Below, in pieces: positions 45,701 through 58,560 of a stretch of 64,000 bases of DNA (position 1 is its first letter; the number at the start of each line of letters is the position of its first letter). Source of the DNA: Homalodisca vitripennis (taxonomy: Eukaryota > Arthropoda > Insecta > Hemiptera > Cicadellidae); contig NC_060211.1 of assembly GCF_021130785.1 (NCBI RefSeq), forward strand, positions 124,879,001 through 124,943,000, given 5' to 3'. The notes beneath the pieces are model-generated. The model saw nothing but the letters and a program-made list of their open reading frames with translations. It made no database searches and was not told the DNA's origin. A program made the position numbers and the translations under genes.

Positions 45701-46604
45701 AATTTTACCGCTGCAAATATTGGCTTCGGAAGGAATTAAAGCTTACTGCTCTCATTACGATGAGAGCAAAACTTTTACTACGGTAATATTTTTACCTGAA
45801 ATCTGCATATATGCTACTTATCTTTACAAATTACGGATAGTTACGGATTTATAAAGGATGCAACACGTAAATTTTAAACAATCTTCGGAAAACACATTTT
45901 GAATTCACTTCAAATTTTTAGTTATTTGTCCTAGAAAATAAAGCAATTTTAATGAAAATGTTTGAGGTTATTGTGTATTGTAATTGAGTGTCTTGTGTTA
46001 CCAAACATCTGTATTCACCTTTTTGACGACAAGAAGTCATAAACGTTCATATTTCGTCTGGAATGTGAAGCAATGCAGTATTGAAAAGGCATTGAAAACT
46101 GGATTTCAGCAATACCACTAACCACCAGTTATATTTAGTATCTTCCTAAATCGTAGATTTCAACTGGTAATTACCATTCGTATTAGTAATTCCAATTATT
46201 GGGTTACTAACTATCTTTTCAATGCTTTTTTTATGGTATAAAAGGCTTTCAATAATTTAGTGACGCTTACATTTTTGAATCTCTGATCATATTTTTTTAT
46301 TACAATTTTTTTTATCAACACTTTTCTAATAAAACAATAACTGTAACACCTTGCACTCGTGAAACTACGTTTTTTCGCTTTCCAGTAATGTAATATAAAA
46401 TCAAATATGTCGAATCAGAGTGAACTAACATGTGAATGTAATATGATGCTTTTTTATAAACGTTTTACCTAAAACCGTGTAATAATATAATACAATAATA
46501 GCCTTGGAGCTACTAGCTAATTTACATTTTATAATCACACAGCCTGATTTTGATCGACAACGATATAGGAATTTCCATTAAGAAATAAATCGATCGTCAT
46601 TCGT
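45701..46604. other. AT-rich DNA, no gene seen
   Basis: No supported feature. Confidence 0.5.
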
Positions 46605-47005
46605 ACTATTCGTGGTGGAGGGTATCAAAAGGGTTGAAAATATGAAACAATAGATTTTGTTTAGGTAACATGTTTCTTAGCCTGATACAGTTAACACTAA
46701 CCCACAGATACGTAAATAAATGTTAGCTAACCACATAATGTGTAACCACCGTTATCTAACCGTACATACCGGCTATTTGGCTTAGAAAAGGGATTTCAGT
46801 GTCTGTTTTATAAATTTCGCAAGGTTATTTAAATATTATCTACGTGTCTTGATGACCAGTTAAGTGTGATAAAATCGTAATATATGATCTCAGAGGGAAT
46901 TATCGTTTTATATGTTTAAAATTTTCAACAACCTACCATTTTTATCCTCACAAAGTAGCGTGGCTGAAAAACCATTTCTTTCTAGGAGAATTCCTTCATA
47001 CATTT
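46605..47005 (+). repeat. Dispersed repeat family F, copy 2
   Basis: Collinear with 26396-26745. The end region CTTTCTAGGAGAATTCCTTC also resembles 51158-51186, where a third, weaker copy may lie (50890-51200). Confidence 0.5.
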
Positions 47006-47284
47006 AAATAAAAATCCAGATTGTGTGTTTAAACAAATCAAATTGGCTTTCGGCTCCAAGCTCAAAGAGAACAAAATTACAAAGAATTAAATAATTTACT
47101 TTAGATGAATAACATGACTACTGCTGATGTATCACTGTGTTTAAGAAGAACAAGTTTAACAGCAGGGCAAGTAATTGTAAATACTAAGCCGGTTAGGTGC
47201 TGACTACCGGCTGTTGCAAGGCTTCTGTGAATAGTACTAATTCTGCTGAACAGTCAGGGCGTCTCACAAATCTTCAGATACATT

Positions 47285-47315
47285 CCCTCTCTCTCTTTCT
47301 CTCTATCTCTTTCTT
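47285..47315. repeat. (CT)n microsatellite
   Basis: CT-rich simple repeat, imperfect. Confidence 0.85.
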
Positions 47316-50300
47316 AATTGCGAATTCAGAACTGATTGTAACTCTATCAATGCAATTCATTGATATTTCTTAATAATACAGCAATTAAATTGCTTTAAAT
47401 AGATTAAATAAGACTTGAATTATTCTTATTTGAAAATTATTGAAATATATGTACCTACAATTAAAATAACAATGACGCAAAAGAGCGCAACACCTTTCAG
47501 TTAATGTTGAGATCCAATGCTAGTGTCCGTTAACATTAACAAAATTCCAGGAACAAATAGCTATAAAATTACCTCATTTCCTTGTTATTTATTGTTATAA
47601 AAGTATATTTATTTCTTATCAATAGATGATGTAAAAGTTTTCTCAAGTAATAAAAGACCGGTAACGAATTTATCAAAATTAAAATATAAGGTTTAATTTA
47701 AATCAATTTGAAATTATATCATTTGTTATGTTCGAAAGTATTCATTTTAAGTTTATTTATATACAATTTTAAAAAAACTGCGGTTTTGGGATTTGGAGTT
47801 CTTGGTATATCCAGGTTAATGACACTACATCAGTAAACATGGCGCAACACATTTGTAGAATAGAATTTAGAATTTTGTATACTTGGAAATTTCATTTCAA
47901 TGATATGTTGGTGAATACTTGTATATCACCAACAATGTATAGAGGATAACGTTTTTAATGAACCACCATTGATTCTTGGGAAATCTACATCTTAAAAAAA
48001 AACTTTAAATGGTGCACCCTTTCTTATTTTTAGAGACATGTCAATGACAAATATGTACATTAACTATTAAAAACTGCCGCCATTTTCCAGTACGGTGAAA
48101 ACTTTGTTTTCAAAAGGAAAACGCAGCATATTATTATTTTTTTGATGTAATAAATCAATCATAAGTCTTTATTTTTGGCACATTTTTCTCTGACGTTTCT
48201 TTTGGACACCCATTTTAATGTTCAAAACTGTGACTCTAAAAATCCACTCTGTGTTTGTAATTGTTACTAAAAAGTACATAAAAAACAGCAACTTAAACGT
48301 AAATTTCTTCTAAAGGTATAAGATACGTTATTGCATTTTTATCTTCAGTTATTCTTATTTGGGCTTGATTACAAAATTGCTTGAATTTCTTTCTGTAATT
48401 TCACGAAGATAAATTGTTTCTACATGTTCAGTACTCAGGATTTTCCAACTTATTTCAAAAAGGCTATGAACTTAACATACAAAAATATTCCAAACTCGAA
48501 ATTGATTGCACCACTTGAGATATTGGTTTTAAAAACTTTCCGCTTGTCAATTAACTATATAGATTTGTATAAGCAAATTAAAAATTAACATGTCAAGCAA
48601 ATTAAAAAATCAATGTAATCAACACTCTTAGATATAAGGGTCTATTTTATACATAACAGCCGTTAAGTCCGAAGAAATGCACCGATTAACCTCGATTGCA
48701 CCGATTAAGTCCTGCACAGATTAAACCTCGATCACTAATTAGCATATTTCAATGCTGATGACACTGTTTTGTAATTACGAGCACAGGCAATCTGTACTTT
48801 GCTGGTGTATGGTAAATAGCATTAGATCAGTGGTTCATTAAGTAGATTTACAGTGGATCGATTCAAATACATCACAACATTTAAAAAAAATTTTAAAAAT
48901 GCTATTACAAATTATAAAAAAGGTTAAATACGATTCCTATACAATATATTATAAATAATGATATAATTAGCACTGCTATAAATGACATTAATTGCACCCT
49001 TACAACAGTTATGTGTTGAGACAGCTAAAGCTGTATTGTTACTGGCCAGTAGGCGCTATTTCCGCAATGTAAAATTATTAAAAATAAGGTAAAATTTTCA
49101 CAAAAACTATTTAACGTACGAGTATAATCCTGTTTTTACGCATACTGTTATACGCGTATGTATGCTTTGTGACTAGATTAATATTGCTTAAAGTAAATAC
49201 ATATGTAGGCTTTTTTAAATATAGTATTTTTTTATAATAGGACTACTTTACTATATATTATAACATATTTTAATGGTAATCCAATAACTACAGAGCTGTA
49301 TGCACCAGAAGTAAGGATAAATATTCAAGGTTCTAGCTTATATGTTTTTATCAGAGAGAAACTTACGGATAAAAATGTACTTTAGGTTAAAAAAATTTAG
49401 TTTGTGGAAAACTGGCTTGAAAGTTCAAATACATATCTTAGTCACCATACATCACTGCTCCATAGTATAGATCATCTTCCATGCCTTTCTTTTCTTCTAG
49501 AAGCTTTCTATCGGTTCTTCCTTGTTGCCGTGTAGTTCTTGTCGTGTATTCTGCTACTTTTTAGCTTTGAGAGCCGTGTTTTCGGTCCTTATTAACGTTT
49601 TGATAGAAATTGGACACATTTTGAAGGCTTACTCCTTATACAGGCCTAATTTTCTACATTGGCCATTGTTGACAGCTATAACACTGTCAAACACTCTTAT
49701 CTGCAAAGTTAACAAAATCAATGTGTAGTACTTTTGACCAAAATAACATTGTAAACACTTTTGGTTAAGTTGGTTGCGTATATTCGTGAAGTCACTTAGA
49801 TATTAGACCATCATTTGTAAAATATGTATAGATTTTCTTCATAGACAGTAATACAGGTTCTAGAAGTGCGGTTTTATGGTTATTCTCAGATTTTAGGGCT
49901 TTGTCTTTATTATAGTCATACCAAGAGTCCACACCAGTTAAACAAAGACTGTTCTGAGGATCCTTACGTACGTATATAGCCTATTAATATATTATATCCT
50001 TAATAGTTTTTCATTTTTTAAACTCCTTTATTACCCGACATGGCTCTTCTTATGGCTAACCCATATTAATTTTGTTAGTTGTAAATTTCTACATCGGTCA
50101 GTCTACACCCCCCACCCATTACCTTACCATGACTTAGCTTGTGTCATTTTTTGCAGGAGCAGGCAGTGATCTCCACAGACAAGTGATGTTCAATTGTAAA
50201 TAGTATGATATGGCGATTAATTCATTTAGAAAACTAACTGCATATTCTTTAATATGCAGTTTATTTATTTTTTATGTTTATATTTATTATAAACATAAAA

Positions 50301-50580
50301 ATAACACAAAAAGAACATAAAAATATATCATGACCTGAAAATAGATAAAAAAACAGATATCAGGGATCAAGACTTTGACAGTCAGATTTCAGATGTTGCA
50401 CTAAGAGGAAGTTTAACTAGAGTTACACTACATTTTCACACTCAATCAACTCTTTCCACCATAGCTACTTCATGTGTAGAAAACCCGGTTACTCCGCCGT
50501 GCTTTGGGTTCGTATGTAAAACATTGCGTACTCAATTATGCGCCTGATGAAAAGATCCGTGTTACAACACATGATGAAAA
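47316..50580. other. AT-rich DNA, no gene seen
   Basis: Hairpin TTTTTATGTTTATA/TATAAACATAAAAA at about 50268-50301. Frames such as 49522-49728 show no domain. Confidence 0.45.
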
Positions 50581-50581
50581 C

Positions 50582-50881
50582 GTTTCTTCTTGCTTTAGGT
50601 AATACAATTTACGATTTATACTTACTCAGGGCGAGAGCCAATTTTCTTTATATAGGTACACAATCTAGTTTTTCGTGAAATCGGTTGAAGGGATTTCTCA
50701 TTAAAAAAGAAATAATTGTCAGCCGTTTCTTCGTTTCTTCTTGCTTTAGGTAATACAATTTACAATTTATACTTACTCAGAGCGAGAGCCAATTTTCTTT
50801 ATATAGTTACACAATCTAGTTTTTCGTGAAATCGGTTGAAGTGATTTTTCATAAACAAAGAAATAATTGTCAGCCGCGTGA
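50582..50881 (+). repeat. 151-bp tandem duplication, two copies
   Basis: CGTTTCTTCTTGCTTTAGGT starts at 50581 and again at 50732. The copies share TTTTCGTGAAATCGGTTGAA and end at AATAATTGTCAGCCG, with only a few differences. Recent duplication of non-coding DNA. Confidence 0.9.
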
Positions 50882-51329
50882 GTTCTGGTTGGAGTCAAAA
50901 TGGAAGGGTATGAAAGTGTGAAAAGTATCGGATTATATAACAAGGTGAGAAAATAAAAAAGTTAAACCAGTATAAAAAAAATATATATATAAAGACCGAA
51001 AATGTTGCCATACATTGTGTAATTCTTCATTTTTATTTCGTTCTACTGACATGTCTTGTGTTTGGATTCAAGTGTTGTGGGTGGATCTAATGAGGGTTAT
51101 CGTTTGATGTATATTTTTCACTTCCAATACCCTGCCAAAACTAGTGTGGTTGACGACCGATGTCTTTCTTAGGGAAAATCCCTACATGAATTGAAGTGGA
51201 TTATGTGTTTGTACTGTTTAAACCGGCTCTTTGCTATTTTATACATTCTAATTGAGGAGCCTAGAAGCCAAGGGGTACAAGTGACTAAATGTTGATACGG
51301 AGAAAAAGAAGTTTGAAGTTTAACTCTCT

Positions 51330-53000
51330 CTTAAAATGATAAGTAATTGTTTCATACACATGAAACACTTCTTGAAAATGACATAGAAGTGGTACATAAG
51401 CTGGAGAATAAGTTTTACGTCTTGTTTTTTTGCTCTTATTTTACAATCCTTGATTAAGTGATAAGAGTGATCACTTCTTGGCTTAAAAAAAAGTACCAGA
51501 TATTGGCTGGGCCCTTTGGTTATGGTTTGTCTATGAACATTTGGATTGAGTGAAAGAACAACTGTGTTGAAAATGATGTATTTTAATAGAAAAATCATTA
51601 GCAAAAGAGTTACAAAATTGTGCAAATCAGTTTGATACTACCATTCCTGAAGCACAGACTAATCTTCTGACTCACTATCAAAAATGTTTTCTGGCTCTTC
51701 CTCGCCATCATCTTTTCAACACTCATCACTCTTCATCACAATGGTTTCTGTTCTTTGCTTTTTCGATCATCCCGAAATCCTGGTCACATTCCATGAATGA
51801 ATGTTCCACTACCCCACTACCAGAAATCTGTGGTCAACCGTATCAATTTTTGTCTTTTTGAATACATAATGCCAAAACTTTACAGTATAATGACTTTTAT
51901 TTTGGCCACCACAGTTGTCACTGTACAGAATTAGGCGCTGTACGGTTGATATATTTCCAAAGGCAGGAAGCAATTCCTTTACAACCATGATTTCCTTGGC
52001 CTTCGTGCCACAAAAACATCTGTGCCTGGCCAGTGGAAACATTGTGCACACAAAAATTATAAGTCCAAAGTTGACGACTACAGTTTGCTTTTTTGCAGGT
52101 TAAACTGGGAGTTGCAAGCGTCTTTTGCAAATCAAATTATACAACTATTGTAGTTGGGTCATCTTTAAAATTCGATGCATCCTCATCCTTTGCAGTTTTT
52201 GCAGCTTGTTTTTTGCAGAAGTGTACTTCTTTTTAAATATTTGCTGTGGCAACTCTTTCTGGATCGACACCGTTGTTGATGTTATTCTGAAGTGTGTCAC
52301 ACGTATCGGTGTGAGGTCTCTTGAGTGAGAGGTTAAAATTAGTACGGAAAATATATCTATAGTAACTCTCCTTCACGGGGTTTACGTTTCTTTCCGTATA
52401 CATTTCTTCATACAAAGTGTTATTTTCTTTTCATTGTTCCGTGCCCAAATACTTCACATTTGGACATCTAATCCTAGAGTAATGGCTACTATACTTAGGA
52501 AGCGACTTTAAGTGCTCTTTTATCAAGTGAATGGCTTCATCTGTTGTTTTATTCGATGGCACTTTACGACCTCTTTTGTCTCTGTGAGCAATCTAGTTTT
52601 TTCTAGTATTTTTTTGTTTATAACCTTAGTAATTCTTTTATTGCTAACATTAAGTGTTCTCAGAAAAAAAGCCTTACATACTCTATACCCTTCTAATGTA
52701 TATGTACAGCTTGTTTTCTTCACATAGGTCGCATTAGGTTTCTTTCTTGCAGGATCTTGGAGGCTGATGCAAGAACACAAAAAAGAAGTTTTAAGGTCCC
52801 AGCTTCCAAGTCCCCAATAACTCTCAAAAATACATGGACGTTTGTCATCGGGAATATTCTTATTACAATAATATCTACAGTTATGGTTGAAGTCCTCCAT
52901 ACGCTTTGCTCGATGTTCCTTTTCGGTCAGTATCAAGCTGCCCTTAATTTCTTGCCTTCTTTGCACGCACTCGTGCCCAATTGTCTGACCTTCTCAGCCT
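51330..53000 (-). pseudogene. Broken transposase-like gene with SDNCGGQNK motif
   Basis: Pieces in at least three frames, read from 53000 downward: a cysteine-bearing N-terminal region (NCRYYCNKN, then FLCSCISLQDP), KKTSCTYTLEGYRVCKAFFL, TLNVSNKRITKVI, then VKESYYRYIFRTNFNLS and TDTCDTLQNN, then LWTYNFCVHNVSTGQAQMF and finally LILYSDNCGGQNKSHYTVKF (SDNCGGQNK at 51922-51896). A weaker match to the family's C-terminus (KIRAKKQDVKLI) appears near 51400. Stops and frameshifts separate the pieces and no intron is visible. I recall this layout from a multicopy, unnamed protein family in insect genomes; the acidic motif could be part of an RNase H-like catalytic core, which is inference. Inactive here. 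Confidence 0.7.
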
Positions 53001-53059
53001 CTTCTTACCTGGGTGTTTGCTGCGTTCTTTCCATGGTCGTGGTTCAATATTGTGATTAA

Positions 53060-55029
53060 GGACATTAAGAAAGAATATGATCCCACTACAACCGACACCT
53101 CTCTGACATCCTCGCGCTTACCCATGACATTTAACTTGTAAAACTGTTATATCCAAAATACCATAAACACTGATCATCAATGTATCATCAATTGGTATCA
53201 AAATGTTTTAGAAGTGGTTTGGGATATGCCTCAAATGTACAGTAATTTTGACCAAGCTTATTCACTCCATTCCAAGTACATTCCTAACGCAAATAGTTCA
53301 AGGATAACATAGTTTCTGTTGTTATCAAAGTTCATAGTTTCCATTTAATTTGCAGAAGTATTCAACACCACCGAGATCTGGAACAGACCTCTAATCCCGT
53401 TCAGCCTGTACTTTTAAAAACAGTTAATTTTGCTTAATAAAAGACTTAGAATGGCCAAAAATTTAACTGAGAAATGGTTAAAATCACCATTTAAATTTAA
53501 CGACTAATTAAATGATTGATGATCTAATATACGTAATTAATACTTAACGCAGATTTTGTACCTAAGCTATTAAATCTGTGTTTTTAAAGAAGTACCAACG
53601 TTAATATTTACATAACTTTTTTTTAAATTAATACAAAATTGTTATTTAGAAATCAAAGTATAATGTTTTTGTGCCCAAAAAGAGCAAGTCCGTCTCTCCA
53701 TAAGGCCGTCAGATGTACTACCTCCACAAATCATGCTGTGAAAGAAAGTCCTGTAATCTAAATAAAAATGTATGAAAACAGATCTAAAACGAAAATTTAA
53801 TAAGCTGCTTTACGCCAGAGGACAGCCCCCAGGATAAGGGGAAATACTTGTTTGTCAACACATTGATTGACAAAGATCAACTTAGATCTAGCAATTTATG
53901 ATCTAAAGGTGAATGATTTTTAGAAACTTTAAGAAAATCTGAGGATGAAAAATAGACTACTGAAGAAGCGATAAGAGATCAAATGAAAATTAAACTTGGT
54001 TGTAAAAGAGAAGAGAACGAATGACCGTCTCAAACTTCAACTCTATATAAAACCGTAAACCATATTGAAACTGTAGATCTGTTATAAAACAACACTCAGG
54101 ATTTTATATAAATATTATTAGTCAATATAAAACCTTGTGGTCTCTGTATTCATCCAGAATTACTCTGTTTGACGACGACACCATTATATATTTTTGTTAT
54201 GAATATAAGACTTATTTTATTTTGCTTGTGTGTTTTTTATCTATCAAGTAATGTAAAATTTCACATTTATTGAGCTATGCATTTGTATTTTTAAATCTGG
54301 ATGAATTTAAATTAAATAGAATGTAATTTCTGTGTTGCTTGTAGGAAAATTATAAAATGGCGTTTTTTATAAGGATTTTTAAACTGTGTTAATTTGCTCG
54401 AAAGTATTATAGATGTATGTTTTTTGTATTTTGTTACGATTATATCATAATATATAATCGGTGCATTTAACATTTTGCTTTTCAATTTATTGCTGAGGAT
54501 CTTAACTATTTGATATTTACAGAAATAAAAATATTAATTGTAAATAAAAAGCAAATTTACGGTATTTTTAGTATAGAAAATCATGTTTGTTGAAGAACAT
54601 ATACAATACTTGTGTACCAGTAGATTGTTTATTTCATTTTTTATCAGGCGTTTCTTATTGGATGTGTTTGACACCCCTACTTACATAAAATGTGTTCTAC
54701 TTCTAAAGTATAAACGTTAATAATTTATTAAACGTTTAGCTATATTAATTATGATGATAATATTTTAACTAAAGAAGAGTTGAATAACCAAAGCTAGCTT
54801 ATAAAATTTTTTAATTAAGTATTTACAAATTAAATTTGTAAAAATATCACCGTACACTTTATGAATACAGTGAATGTAGTCATTTTATATACATTTGTAT
54901 AAAGTGCATACAATTAGTATATCATATGAGACTATTTACTTCATTATACTATAGGAAAAATGATTACTCAAACGTAATTTCCATACGAATTATCGACACT
55001 GATTTTAGCTAGAGTTCTTTGCTAAGGGA
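53060..55029. other. AT-rich DNA, no gene seen
   Basis: No supported feature. Confidence 0.5.
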
Positions 55030-55440
55030 CAGTTTATTGAAAGCGGCAGTAGGGCTAGCAGTGCTTCAGCCCCTGGCTGGCCTCAGAAAGAGAACTGATA
55101 TCCTGAAAACACAAGCTGAATGAGTGCCGCAAACATCGATGTCGTGACGCATCCTAAAACTTGAAGGGGGAAGTAAGCCCTGTTTAAATACCTCGGTAAC
55201 CGGATCTGGGGAAAGAACTATTTGCAGCGCAATGCGGCTTGCTCTAACTGCTCTTGGCTGCAAGTATAGGGCCCGCGATGATCAAATTAGGATGTGGGTT
55301 TTGCTTTTGTAAACTCTCCCTAGCTGTTTTGGCCGTTCAGCTCTTCAAGCCCCTACGTGTGGCCCATTCACCACTGTATTGCACACTAATAAAATTCAAT
55401 CCTTATCCAGTTTTGGCTAGAAAGTGCTGCAGTTACTTGG
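55030..55440. other. GC-rich unassigned segment
   Basis: About 410 bp clearly richer in G and C than its surroundings, with sharp edges. Opposed frames of 64-65 codons cover parts of it without recognised domains. On the minus strand it ends GCTTTCAATAAACTGTCCC, so it could be the 3' end of a transcript or of a repeat element on that strand. Confidence 0.35.
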
Positions 55441-56604
55441 CTAAGTAGGTAATAAGTATATACGCGTAAGTACACACCCCATAGTAAACATCGTTTAGAA
55501 TGTTTTTTAATTCGAATCTTAGTGCTACTTAAGCTGATATAGTGTATCATATTGTTTTATTAAAATACTAATTAGTTATTTAGTGGAGGTAAACCACAAA
55601 ATAAATTAGTGGAGGTTCAAACTGAACCTCAAAATATGAAAAAGAGTTTATATTCTACTGATATAAGTGACCGATTGTATTTTTCCTCTGCAAATAACAA
55701 TACTTTTAAAATAAGTCAACCTAAAATTTGAATTCAATTTTATTTGTTATGTTTAAGAGGAAATATAAATAACTTATCGATACAGTTTTAAGATTGAAGC
55801 TAATATATTTTATAAATGACTTAAAAATCTTTTGAAAAAATTCTGTAGGTGTTTTTTTTATCTCAGTAATTTTAAGAGCCGGAGGTCAAAATACTGTCAT
55901 TTAAATACGAGTTGAAGTGACGTAAATTGTCAGACAAGCAATCCAGTCGGCCACTAGCCGTGGCCCGCTGAGCTCAGAGGATTCCACCTGTAATTCCACC
56001 TGAGTTGTGCGAGAGACAGGTATTTAAATATAAAAAATAATTATTAAAATATATAATAATTAATAATTAATTGTTTTTATTTATAACTCCTATTTTGTTC
56101 AATAAATTGTTAAAAATAATTTTTATTTGTTTAAAAATAACTATTAAATAAGATTTCAAATTGTAAATTTTTTTTACATTTCTCATAATAAAGTAGTTGA
56201 TTTTGATATATGATTTTTAAATTTTTTTTATAAAGTCATAATATGAAGATAATGTGAAATGACAAATTATATCAGTTATAATAAGCGTTTCTAAGAAAAA
56301 TTTATAATTTTCTTCGAAGTGATATAGTTAAATAATTAATATTATATTAATATAGTAAAATAATTTGTCTTCGGATAAACAAATACGAATACCGTATTTT
56401 GCTATCGTCAAACAATTTATTATTACCAACTATCCCTTTGCGTGAATTAAAAATGTATATTAAATGTTGTTTTAAATAAAAAGTTTTGCCTAAACATACT
56501 TTTAAAAACAAAATGGTCGCCAAATTTATAAATAATAGGATGATTTATTATTTATTTAGGTATTTAAAAAACAATAAATATAATTTTACTTAGTAGTAAA
56601 TCAT
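55441..56604. other. AT-rich DNA; GC-richer patch at 55915-56025
   Basis: The patch (GGCCACTAGCCGTGGCCCGC, then GCGAGAGACAG followed by GTATTT) could be a short exon with a donor, but no frame or partner supports it. Confidence 0.35.
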
Positions 56605-56644
56605 TCAATCCATTGTAAAGAATAGTTTCTATACAATGGATTGA
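56605..56644. repeat. Hairpin with 13-bp perfect stem
   Basis: TCAATCCATTGTA and TACAATGGATTGA separated by 14 bp. Confidence 0.9.
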
Positions 56645-56675
56645 GAACATTCTCATCTCTCCCACAATATTAAAA

Positions 56676-56735
56676 AAAAATACTGACTATATATATATAT
56701 AAAGATTAGTATAAGAATGACTTCGATATAGTCAG

Positions 56736-56742
<7 letters not shown>
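56676..56742. repeat. Hairpin with 17-bp perfect stem beside an AT microsatellite
   Basis: AAAAATACTGACTATAT (56676-56692) and ATATAGTCAGTATTTTT (56726-56742). Confidence 0.9.

Positions 56743-56796
<54 letters not shown>
56742..56796. repeat. (AT)n microsatellite
   Basis: About 55 bp of AT dinucleotides; it generates a spurious Tyr-Ile frame on the minus strand. Confidence 0.95.
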
Positions 56797-56798
<2 letters not shown>

Positions 56799-57391
56799 CA
56801 GTATTTTTACGCGGACTACTCTTTATCAGGTTTCCCACAATTTATCAGTCAGGTCCAATTCCAACACAATTATACAAACGGACATTCTGTAACGTTTTTA
56901 ATGTTTTTATATTGTTATTAGTAGAGAAATAATTGCTTAGTTTCATCAGTAGGGCTTGTAGGAACAGGCATATACATAAAAATCAAAGATGTAAAAAATA
57001 AGTTGATGGGTTTCTTGCAGCACCAACCTAAAATAAATTCATTTTCATGTAGGAACCAATAACTTGCCTTTGAAATATAACGGGTGGTGCTGGGTACAAT
57101 GGGGGATGCGGCAAGCGCGAGGCATTGCACTGTATGGGCGGACCTGTTATAACACAACACGAATCCGTTTTTCCAAACAGTGTTGTTTTAGTTGACAGCA
57201 TTTTGCCAAGGTCCTGACATAAGTGTGGAACTGCATTAGCACAATTTAATGAGCAGTTTGGAGCTGATGTCTGGAAACTTTGGTGTCGTTTTCTTGAACT
57301 GGAATCAGCTGGTGCGAAGGTACCATCTTGCTCGGGATGGCAGACACCTTAACAGAAAGGGGGGTGTCTGTGTTTGGAGCAGCACTTTTGA

Positions 57392-57733
57392 ATGTCTACG
57401 AGCAGCAGCTTACATCCTGTGAAATGGCTTCGGATGGGGTTTTGTCTAGCGCTGAAAGCGCTGTGGACGAGTGGTGTGCTTCCATTTGATGTTGTCGGAG
57501 GTTGCTTGTTGAAACCTGTGGCTGACGGTGTGGACGCCGTAACGAGGGGTGAGCTTGAGGTGGATGATGTTGAGGTTGGGTTGCTGGAGACTGTAGTTAA
57601 CGGTGTTGAAGCCGTATTGAATGTTGAACTTCCGGTTGACAGTGACAAATCTGGCTTGCCGAGACTTGTGGATGATGGGAATGTGGTGCAGCCAAAAAAC
57701 GGATATGTAAACTTGATAAATTTATCAGGATAG
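57392..57733 (+). pseudogene. Open frame upstream of the LINE endonuclease (ORF1 remnant or 5' part of pol)
   Basis: 114 codons without a recognised domain; valine- and aspartate-rich (VDAVTRGELEVDDVEVGL). Codon pattern and near-repeats of GTTGAGG/GTTGAAGC suggest that a different frame may be the original one. It lies directly before the endonuclease start and shares the GC content of the element. It could equally be 5' untranslated sequence. An overlapping minus-strand frame rich in Ser and Thr is a shadow. Confidence 0.35.
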
Positions 57734-58560
57734 CACATCTAAATATGAACTCTCTTTCCACGGCTTCGAAGAGATGCGTGCCGTGGTAGAGGATTTAAAC
57801 CTGGATGTTTTTGGTGTTTCGGAAACTTGGCTGAATGAAAGTAAATCTTCTGATGAGTTTGCGATGAGTGGATATTCATTGTTTAGGAGCGACAGAAAGG
57901 GAAATGCAGTTGCCTCCAGAGGTGGTGGAGTGGCACTATATGTGAAGAACTGTCTACAATTTTCGCTGAAATCACTTCATATTGAAGATTGTAATTTTCC
58001 AGAGCATATTTGTGGAATATTGAAGTGTAAAAGTGAATCTTTCTGTATTTGCCTTATCTATAGACCAGGAGATATGCCTTACACTTGTCTAGAGCCCGCT
58101 CTCCACTTTGTATTTTAATGATATGGCCCAGTACGCAGATAATATTGTTGTAATGGGTGACTTGAATATTAACTTGTTAGATTTATCATCCCAGAGACCC
58201 GCTTTGCAAATAAACTCTTTAAGAGCCTTGAGGTGACTCAGTTGGTTAAAAGTTGCTACAAGGGTTACTAAAACCTGTGCAACTTTGATTGATCACATTA
58301 TTGTAAATAGCAATGTTAAATACGTACAGTGTGACGTCGTGGATATGTCAAACCATCTATGACTCAAGAGGTGGTTCGAGTATCTGATCACAAGATGACA
58401 TATGTCGATATAAAAAACAAAAACTCAAGAAGGCCTCCTAGATTTGTTACTTATCGTGACTTCTCCCGATTTGACAATGACAATATGATACATTGTACGT
58501 CCAGTATTAGGTGGGAAGATGCTATGTCTATTGAACAATGTAGATGACATTCTAGATTTT
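57730..58560 (+). pseudogene. LINE AP endonuclease domain, frameshifted
   Basis: Starts IAHLNMNSLS at 57730, shifts frame near 57762, and continues MRAVVEDLNLDVFGVSETWL (SETWL at 57819-57833). GGGVALYV and FCICLIYRPGD follow, then, after stops, VVMGDLNINLLD (GDLN at 58156-58167) and VSDHKMTYVDI (SDH at 58383-58391). These are the ordered catalytic motifs of LINE endonucleases, which nick the target to prime reverse transcription. At least three disruptions, so inactive. Confidence 0.85.

Noticed and set aside
56653..56838. 61-codon minus-strand Tyr-Ile-rich frame
   Set aside because: Produced by the (AT) microsatellite.
57349..57738. 129-codon Ser/Thr-rich minus-strand frame
   Set aside because: Shadow of the plus-strand LINE region; composition arises from complementary GTT/GTG-rich codons.
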